A stretch of DNA of 39,333 nucleotides from RGIG3009 sp045630285 (GTDB lineage Bacteria > Bacillota > Clostridia > Oscillospirales > Acutalibacteraceae). Below the pieces are notes generated by a model that was given only the letters and a program-made list of their open reading frames with translations, did no database searches and was not told the DNA's origin. Where the stretch lies: contig JAZQSX010000047.1 of NCBI GenBank assembly GCA_045630285.1, positions 1 through 39,333 of the forward strand, read 5' to 3'. The position numbers and the translations under genes are program-made. Positions 1 to 5,883 of the stretch are shown here, one piece after another; the stretch's first letter is position 1, and each line of letters opens with the position of its first letter.

Positions 1-1338
1 GGCAATTATGGTGGATGCGTTTTTGCCGTCTTCCCACGACTGTTCCGCACTGGTTTCTTTTTCGAAAAATTCCAGTTCGCCCGTGGTAGCCATGTGACGG
101 GTTGCGGTTTCGGTAAAACCGATCACCGTGTCGTCTTCTAAAAGAATATCATCCACGCCATGGTAAAGATAAACCGATTTTACGTCATTGGTAAGAGTTT
201 CGTACAGTTCATCATAAGAATCAAAGTCGGCGGGAGATGCTGTGGCACCGGTTGCGACCTCAAGGAAGCAACCATAAGAGAGCGCCGCAAATTCCGCATC
301 ACTTAAAACCGCAACCAAAGGATAAAGGTCTTTTGTAGAACCCTCGTTTTCCAATGAGCAGAAGAAATCTTTCAAAGTTCCGTTTGTGCCGTATTGATAC
401 TTTGCTAACTCATCAAACACAATCTTGTAAAATTTATAACGCTCTTCGTCCAATTTCTTTACATCTGCGTCTTCAGCAGAAAGCGTTTCTTTTTCTTCAT
501 TGCCGCTATATTCAGCTTCGAATACCTCGTTCAGTTTATCAGGAATCAGGCCGGACAGATCCATCGCATTATAAGCTTGAGAATACAGTTGCAGTACGGG
601 AAGCAATTCTTCTGCACGACGCTTGAATTCCGCTTCGTCTTCATGTTCGTAATAATCCTCATCCGGATCGTACGGACCCAATTTCGACAACTTTTTCATC
701 CAGTTGCCGTTACGAATCTGAACACCTGTAACAAGAATCTTAATTACACTGTCTACCAAATGTGCATCGCAAAGGAGGAGCATCTCGGTCAATTTGGAAA
801 CGGTCATATTGCCGCTGACAATCTGATAACCCAAACCGTTTCTTTCATCAAGCTCGGTTTCGCCTTCAACTATGCGGAAGAAGTTGAGCGCTTTATATGC
901 CTTTAATGCAGGCACACTCTCTTCGTCATAAGCTTCGGTAAACTCCTCAATAAGATAATTCAAATCCGTAGCCATTTGAACAAAAAGACTTTCTTGCGCC
1001 GCAAGGGCCGCCTTCATACTGGTGAGGGTGAAGCCACCTTTCATATTCATCAATTTCAAATCATAAATGGCTTCTTCCGGATTGGTGGTAGTTGTATATC
1101 CCATCCAAATACCGTCTTCACCTGTTCCTTCGTTCAGATTGTCATCGAGGAATATATACCCTTCATCCTCCAAAAGGGATTTAGCTTCCTCTTTTGTTTC
1201 TGCTCGTGCCAGTTGGACAGATTTAATATAAACCTCTCCATTTTCCGACCCTTCTGCAAAAGTGGTGATTGGCAACGCTGTAAGCAGTGTGGAAATCACC
1301 AATACAAGCGATACGATTTTTAGCCATGCTTTTTTCAT
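1..1338 (-). CDS. Secreted/surface protein, N-terminal part (runs off the left edge)
   Basis: An open frame of 446 codons starts at the ATG at 1338 and reaches position 1 without a stop, so only the N-terminal part is present. AGGAGG at 1348-1353 lies 9 nt before the start. Residues 1-28 form a signal peptide: MKKAW, a hydrophobic core (IVSLVLVISTLLTAL) and a likely cleavage after TTFA. No lipobox or membrane segment follows. The visible mature part is acidic. Around residues 47-100 it carries a block (EGYIFLDDNLNEG, then GYTTTTNPEEAI) that resembles a segment I associate with large secreted proteins of gut Clostridia; that likeness is from memory and unproven. The rest looks helical, with no recognisable enzyme motif. 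Base composition is clearly more AT-rich than the genes right of 2200. The function is unknown; a cell-surface or secreted role is inferred from the signal peptide only. Confidence 0.85.
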   Translation of the reverse strand, partial: MKKAWLKIVSLVLVISTLLTALPITTFAEGSENGEVYIKSVQLARAETKEEAKSLLEDEGYIFLDDNLNEGTGEDGIWMGYTTTTNPEEAIYDLKLMNMKGGFTLTSMKAALAAQESLFVQMATDLNYLIEEFTEAYDEESVPALKAYKALNFFRIVEGETELDERNGLGYQIVSGNMTVSKLTEMLLLCDAHLVDSVIKILVTGVQIRNGNWMKKLSKLGPYDPDEDYYEHEDEAEFKRRAEELLPVLQLYSQAYNAMDLSGLIPDKLNEVFEAEYSGNEEKETLSAEDADVKKLDEERYKFYKIVFDELAKYQYGTNGTLKDFFCSLENEGSTKDLYPLVAVLSDAEFAALSYGCFLEVATGATASPADFDSYDELYETLTNDVKSVYLYHGVDDILLEDDTVIGFTETATRHMATTGELEFFEKETSAEQSWEDGKNASTIIA

Positions 1339-1454
1339 AAATTAACTCCTCCTAAAAAGCCGATTGAATTCTATAAACCAAGTACAATCTTGTGGCTTTT
1401 CAGTTTAAATCAGATAAAATTATGCATCTTAGGGGAAGACGTTTTTAATGTCTA

Positions 1455-1682
1455 TTAACCACCGATTGGAATATCAATTTCAAAAAGCAAAGCGAAATAT
1501 TCTTTCCAGTCAAACTTTACTTCAATATCGTATTTATCCAAAATTGTATTTAGTTCTGCAACCTTTAAGAAGATTTCTTTGATTCGCTTCTTTTCTTCTT
1601 CAGTATATTCTTCGTAATGATCCATCAAGTCATCGATAACAGTTTTGAATTTCTTGAGCAATTCTTTCTTCTCGTTCTGCAT
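1455..1682 (-). CDS. Small acidic helical protein of unknown function (75 aa)
   Basis: The start is the inner ATG at 1682 because GGAGG (1691-1695) sits 8 nt upstream. An ATG five codons earlier overlaps that ribosome site and has no site of its own. The product begins MQNEKKELLKKF and is rich in Lys and Glu, with two predicted amphipathic helices (about residues 4-25 and 28-52) and a hydrophobic C-terminal stretch (YFALLFEIDIPIGG). There is no signal peptide, Cys motif or known domain that I can recognise. It has its own promoter (1764-1792) and lies between the truncated DUF6809-like gene and the surface-protein gene, all on the same strand. Small protein genes like this are common in accessory regions of Clostridia, but I cannot assign a role. 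Confidence 0.65.
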   Translation of the reverse strand: MQNEKKELLKKFKTVIDDLMDHYEEYTEEEKKRIKEIFLKVAELNTILDKYDIEVKFDWKEYFALLFEIDIPIGG

Positions 1683-1763
1683 ATTATTTGCCTCCATTTT
1701 TTATCCTGTTTTTATATTTTCGAAGCACCTTACTTTTGAATTAGTGTATAATAACCCTATTAT

Positions 1764-1792
1764 CTTATAATATATTATATTGGGTATGACAA
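1764..1792 (-). promoter_or_regulatory. Sigma-A-type promoter for the 75-aa gene
   Basis: On the minus strand TTGTCA (1787-1792) and TATAAG (1764-1769) are separated by exactly 17 nt. The stretch is AT-rich and lies about 80 nt upstream of the ATG at 1682. Confidence 0.55.
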
Positions 1793-1857
1793 ACTTCTTA
1801 CAAAAACGAAAAAAGCAGTGGGGATTTAACCCTACCGCCATCAACGTTATTCGTATA

Positions 1858-1989
1858 CTATTCTGCATATGTCTTAATCACTTTCAGCATCAACACTTCC
1901 ATCTGCTTCTGTACGGCTTTATTTTCCTTAGTGCTACGTGCCCGTGGATCAAGATTTCCGTAATAGAATTCTTCAATAAACTTACTCAT
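1858..1989 (-). pseudogene. DUF6809-like small protein, truncated (43 aa)
   Basis: The ATG at 1989 is preceded by AAAGGTGG, and the frame ends at the TAG at 1858-1860 after 43 codons. The product begins MSKFIEEFYYGNLDPRARS. This matches the N-terminal signature I know from the DUF6809 family of small Clostridial proteins (an F-YYGN-x-x-P-x-x-R-S pattern). Family members are normally about 80-100 residues, so roughly half is missing. The sequence after the stop does not continue the family in another frame. It may be a decayed copy or a naturally short version; the intact ribosome site leaves translation possible. A TACAAT -10-like element lies upstream near 2027, without a clear -35. The neighbourhood is AT-rich and looks accessory. 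Confidence 0.6.
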
Positions 1990-2060
1990 AAAAATACCAC
2001 CTTTAAGTTTCTGTAATAATTGTACTTAAAGAAGGCTTGATAGTCGAATGTACGGATACA

Positions 2061-2102
2061 AAAAAATACCGAGAAAAACTTTTTACAGTTCTTCTCGGTA
2101 TT
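2061..2102 (-). terminator. Rho-independent terminator after the DUF4886-type lipoprotein gene
   Basis: A perfect 11-bp inverted repeat (AATACCGAGAA at 2065-2075 with TTCTCGGTATT at 2092-2102) is followed on the minus strand by six T residues (2066-2061). It lies about 100 nt past the stop at 2205. Confidence 0.8.
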
Positions 2103-2204
2103 AATCTTTCGCTTTGCTTTCGCCACACCCGATAATTAGTGTATTTTACTAGGTTTTCAAATTACTTCCTTATCGCGTGCTGGCAAACTCCTTGACAGCT
2201 TTTT

Positions 2205-3305
2205 TCATTTCCAGTCGGGATAATAAGCCTTCATCGCTTCCATGGCGCAGTCGTAGATCATATCCCGCAGCGCCTCGTCTTCGATAAACCATGAGGTAAA
2301 CCCGTCAAAGGTATTGGACGGCTTTTCACCCGTGATCGCCGCATACCAGATCAGCGCCAGCATATACCGTCCCCATGCCATTTCGGCGTGCGATTCGTCA
2401 CGTTGAATGCTTTTGATGCTATAGTTGCCGGTATTCAGCAGCTGCTGCGCCCGGAACATCGCATGACCGCTGGGAATCGCATCCAGACCCGTGTCCTTGA
2501 TCGCCGCATCAAACGCCGGCACGCACTGCGCCCACATAGCCGCCATGGACCCACCGGTCGCACTGTTATGACCGCTGAACTTATCGCCGTACGCCCACGT
2601 CTGATGAAGCATCACCCGTGCTTCGGGACACTCACGACGGAACAGATCAAGAAAGTCCGAAATAATCTGTCGATCCCACGCCTCACTCGTGCAGGCGGCA
2701 TACGAACTGTCCTGTAATGTGATGACGTCCCATTTTTCGGTGGGCAAAATGTCCATCAAAGAGACGTGGCTGTTCCAATCGATCTTCCCGTTCACTTCAT
2801 AATTATATGCCGCTTCGCCGTTTTTCCAGAAGGAATAGTGCTGCTCCAACGAACAGCCGGAATAGTAAAGATTGACCGTGTAGATGCTTTTACCCTCGTG
2901 CTCCGCCAGGCGGGACAGATACGCATGGGAATCCATGGCGTAACTGTTGCCGAGCGACAGCACGTAGATCGTCTCCGGCTCGGACGGTGGCGGCTCGGTC
3001 GGTTGAGTCGTCGTGGTGGTAGTCGGAGCCTTTGTGGTCGTAGTCGTAGTCGTTGTCGGAGCCTTTGTGGTCACCGACGGCTTTTGGGTTGTCGCAGCAG
3101 TGGTCGTCGACGTGGTGGTAGTTTCCGAGGTCGTCACTTCACTCGTCGGAACGGTGGTTTGTACTTCTGTTACAGGCATAGTTGTCGTCATCTCTTTTTT
3201 TGTAGTCGTGTCGGTTATCTCCTGCAACAGCGGACGCCCGGTACAGGCCGTCAGCAACAGCACACAGAGAAACAGCGGAAGGCAGAACCGATACAGCCGT
3301 GTCAT
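2205..3305 (-). CDS. Lipoprotein with Thr-rich stalk and SGNH/DUF4886-type domain
   Basis: I start the gene at the ATG at 3305 (GGGTG just upstream). The longer frame from 3356 would begin inside a good -35/-10 pair (3339-3367). Residues 1-21 are a lipoprotein signal with lipobox LTAC and lipidated Cys21. Residues about 30-113 form a Thr/Pro-rich low-complexity stalk, typical of wall-spanning linkers. The C-terminal domain begins YVLSLGNSYAMDSH, an SGNH block I-like GNS motif. Near the end DESHAEMAWGRY supplies the D-x-x-H pattern of block V. This fits the DUF4886 group of SGNH-fold proteins. It is probably an extracellular membrane-anchored hydrolase, perhaps a carbohydrate esterase, but the substrate is unknown. 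It is a single gene with its own promoter and terminator. Confidence 0.85.
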   Translation of the reverse strand: MTRLYRFCLPLFLCVLLLTACTGRPLLQEITDTTTKKEMTTTMPVTEVQTTVPTSEVTTSETTTTSTTTAATTQKPSVTTKAPTTTTTTTTKAPTTTTTTQPTEPPPSEPETIYVLSLGNSYAMDSHAYLSRLAEHEGKSIYTVNLYYSGCSLEQHYSFWKNGEAAYNYEVNGKIDWNSHVSLMDILPTEKWDVITLQDSSYAACTSEAWDRQIISDFLDLFRRECPEARVMLHQTWAYGDKFSGHNSATGGSMAAMWAQCVPAFDAAIKDTGLDAIPSGHAMFRAQQLLNTGNYSIKSIQRDESHAEMAWGRYMLALIWYAAITGEKPSNTFDGFTSWFIEDEALRDMIYDCAMEAMKAYYPDWK

Positions 3306-3338
3306 TGCATACACCCTTTCCGTTTTGGCATCGTGTTC

Positions 3339-3367
3339 AGTATAGCAAATTTTCATCGGTACCGCAA
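3339..3367 (-). promoter_or_regulatory. Promoter of the DUF4886-type lipoprotein gene
   Basis: TTGCGG (3362-3367) and TATACT (3339-3344) on the minus strand are 17 nt apart, about 34 nt before the chosen ATG. This supports the downstream start. Confidence 0.6.
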
Positions 3368-3415
3368 CACCTATTTCAACATTTTGCAGTTTTCGTCAAA
3401 TTACTTACAAAGTAA

Positions 3416-3444
3416 TTGACACTAGAAAAATTAGCATATATAGT
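3416..3444 (+). promoter_or_regulatory. Strong sigma-A promoter of hppA
   Basis: TTGACA (3416-3421) and TATAGT (3439-3444) are separated by 17 nt. The predicted 5' leader is about 120 nt and contains only a small hairpin near 3515-3530; I see no riboswitch in it. Confidence 0.8.
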
Positions 3445-3571
3445 GTATCATGAGGTAGGATTTGGAATATCTTGTGTTTTTCGTCATCCTCACCTCCTCA
3501 GCACCTTTTTATCCCCCGTTTAGCGGGCGGTCTGCATAAAGAAAAACCATAGATAGAGAGAGGGAGTTATA

Positions 3572-5728
3572 ATGGTAATTCTGTTGATTGCAATGATCGC
3601 AGTTGTCCTTGCCCTCTCGTTCGCTGCTTTTAACTACTTTAAAGTTAAGAAGCTCGACGAGGGTACGGACAAGATGAAAGAGATCGCTTCGGCGATCCGT
3701 GTGGGTGCCAACGCCTTCATTCGGTATGAGTATCGCGTACTCGCCATCGTGGTGGCCGTCGTTGCGGTGTTCCTCGGTGTCGTGCTGGCGTGGTACGCCG
3801 GCGTGTCTTTCGTCATCGGTGCGGTGATGAGTGCGTGTGCCGGATATATCGGTATGAAAATCGCCACCTACGCCAACGTTCGTGTATCCAACGAAGCACG
3901 TAACACCAAGGAGATCGGCAAAACGCTGAAGGTTGCCTTCCGCGGCGGCTCGGTCATGGGTTTGTGTGTTGCCGGCTTTGCGCTGTTGGGCTTGTTGATC
4001 GTATATTTTGTGTTCGGTCTCGGCTGCGGCCAGCTGGACAATTTCGCCGGTGTGGAAAACTGGCTCGGCGTCGAGCTGACCCCGTTTGCCACCTCGGTTT
4101 CCAACTATGCACTCGGTTGCTCGGTCATTGCGATGTTCAACCGTGTCGGCGGCGGTATCTACACCAAGGCTGCCGATATGGGTGCCGATCTTGTTGGCAA
4201 GACTGAAGCGGGTATTCCCGAGGATGACCCCCGCAACCCCGCCACCATTGCTGATAACGTCGGTGATAACGTCGGTGACGTTGCCGGTTTGGGTTCTGAC
4301 CTGCTGGAAAGCTTTGTCGGCTCCATTGTTTCTGCCGTTACGCTGGCGATCAGTATGATGCTGTTTGCCAACTATTCGGGCGAGCTTCTCAAGCAGCTGT
4401 ACCTCTATCCCCTGGTATTCTGCGGCTGCGGCCTGATCGCCTGCTGCCTCGGTATTGCCTCGTTGCTCTTCAAGAAAAAGACGTCCGCCGCTCCGCATAA
4501 AGAGCTGAACCTGTCCACCTGGATCTCCGCCGGTCTGACGCTGGTGTCCGGTCTGGTGCTGACCTACTTTATGTTTGCCGATTCCCCTGCTACCGCTATT
4601 AAAAACTTTGGCTTCAACATCGGCTGGATCTCACCGTGGGTCGGTGCCGCCGTGGGTATCATCTCCGGCATCGTTATCGGTATGATCGCTGAGTTCTATA
4701 CCAGCGCCGATTTTAACCCGACCAAGAACATTGCCGCAGCCTCCAAGGAAGGCCCCGCTCTTACCATTACGCAGGGTCTGGCGCTCGGTATGAAATCCTG
4801 TATGGCACCCTGCATCATTTTGGGTATCGCCATTTTGATCGCTTACTACGTCTCCGGTGCGTACGGTGTGGCTATGGCGGCTGTCGGTATGCTGTCCTTC
4901 GTGGCGGTCACCGTCTCGGTCGACACCTACGGCCCGATCTCCGACAACGCCGGCGGCATTGCGGAAATGTCCGAGCTTGACCACGAGGTGCGTCAGATCA
5001 CCGATACGCTGGATTCCGTGGGTAACACCACCGCCGCCATCGGCAAGGGCTTTGCCATTGGCTCGGGCGCTCTGGCGGCTTTGGCACTGATGATGTCCTA
5101 TCTGTTCGCCAGCGGCATCATTTCTCCCGGCGAAGCACTGACGCTGAACATCGTCAATCCGCTGACGCTGGCTGGTGCCATTATCGGTGGCGCACTGCCG
5201 TTCCTGTTCTCCGGTATGCTGATCGACGCCGTGGCTAAGGCCGCCCGGAAAATGGTGGCGGAGGTTCGCCGCCAGTTCAAAGCGTTCCCCGGCATTCTCA
5301 CCGGTGAGCAAAAGCCCGACTACAAGACCTGCATTGAGATCTCCACCAAGGGCTCGATCGGCGAAATGAAGATCCCCGCTCTCATGGCAATCTTGGTGCC
5401 TGTGGTTTGCGGTTTCATCTTCGGTGTTGAGTTTGTCGGCGGCCTGCTGATCGGCTCCACCATTGCAGCTATCATGATCGCCATCTTCACCGGCAACGCC
5501 GGCGGTGCTTGGGATAACGGTAAAAAGTACATCGAGTCGGGTGCTGTGGAAGGCGAAAGCAAAGGCACCGATGCTCACAAGGCTGCCGTCGTCGGCGATA
5601 CCGTGGGCGATCCGCTGAAGGATACCGTCGGCCCCTGCCTCGATATTTTCATCAAGATCATGTCCACCGTGGCGCTCGTTACAGTTGCGGTGTTCAAGGA
5701 TTATAACCTGCTGGCACTGTTCGGCTGA
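3572..5728 (+). CDS. hppA: Membrane-bound, K+-dependent ion-translocating pyrophosphatase
   Basis: This 718-residue polytopic protein has the length and about 16 hydrophobic segments expected of membrane pyrophosphatases, which couple PPi hydrolysis to export of H+ or Na+. The substrate-binding signature is near residues 199-240 (ADMGADLVGK, EDDPRNPATIADN, VGDNVGDVAG), and the second acidic cluster near the C-terminus is GDTVGDPLKDTVGP. The motif GNTTAAIGKG begins at residue 484. Ala at the position where K+-independent enzymes carry Lys marks the K+-dependent class. Whether it pumps Na+, H+ or both cannot be settled by eye. AGAGGGAG precedes the ATG. The gene is monocistronic, between the promoter at 3416-3444 and the terminator at 5745-5774. 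In anaerobes it recovers energy from biosynthetic PPi. Confidence 0.97.
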   Translation: MVILLIAMIAVVLALSFAAFNYFKVKKLDEGTDKMKEIASAIRVGANAFIRYEYRVLAIVVAVVAVFLGVVLAWYAGVSFVIGAVMSACAGYIGMKIATYANVRVSNEARNTKEIGKTLKVAFRGGSVMGLCVAGFALLGLLIVYFVFGLGCGQLDNFAGVENWLGVELTPFATSVSNYALGCSVIAMFNRVGGGIYTKAADMGADLVGKTEAGIPEDDPRNPATIADNVGDNVGDVAGLGSDLLESFVGSIVSAVTLAISMMLFANYSGELLKQLYLYPLVFCGCGLIACCLGIASLLFKKKTSAAPHKELNLSTWISAGLTLVSGLVLTYFMFADSPATAIKNFGFNIGWISPWVGAAVGIISGIVIGMIAEFYTSADFNPTKNIAAASKEGPALTITQGLALGMKSCMAPCIILGIAILIAYYVSGAYGVAMAAVGMLSFVAVTVSVDTYGPISDNAGGIAEMSELDHEVRQITDTLDSVGNTTAAIGKGFAIGSGALAALALMMSYLFASGIISPGEALTLNIVNPLTLAGAIIGGALPFLFSGMLIDAVAKAARKMVAEVRRQFKAFPGILTGEQKPDYKTCIEISTKGSIGEMKIPALMAILVPVVCGFIFGVEFVGGLLIGSTIAAIMIAIFTGNAGGAWDNGKKYIESGAVEGESKGTDAHKAAVVGDTVGDPLKDTVGPCLDIFIKIMSTVALVTVAVFKDYNLLALFG

Positions 5729-5744
5729 TAAACAGATAACATAC

Positions 5745-5774
5745 AAAAGGCTGTCGTTTTCGACAGCCTTTTTT
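5745..5774 (+). terminator. Terminator of hppA
   Basis: AAAAGGCTGTCG (5745-5756), a TTTT loop, then CGACAGCC followed by six T. It lies 17 nt past the hppA stop. Confidence 0.92.
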
Positions 5775-5813
5775 GTTTGCCGACAACAGGTTCTGACAAA
5801 GTTCAGTTTTTTG

Positions 5814-5842
5814 TTGCAAACATCTCATGCATTTGGTATACT
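5814..5842 (+). promoter_or_regulatory. Promoter of the TIR-RCC1 gene
   Basis: TTGCAA (5814-5819) and TATACT (5837-5842) with a 17-nt spacer, 42 nt before the ATG at 5884. The gene therefore has its own transcript. Confidence 0.7.
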
Positions 5843-5883
5843 GTAGCTTATATAGCAATATATGCTGGTAAGAGGTGTTTTGT

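Noticed and set aside
1780..2016. 78-codon plus-strand frame
   Set aside because: It is antisense to the DUF6809-like gene, which has a recognisable N-terminal signature and a ribosome site.
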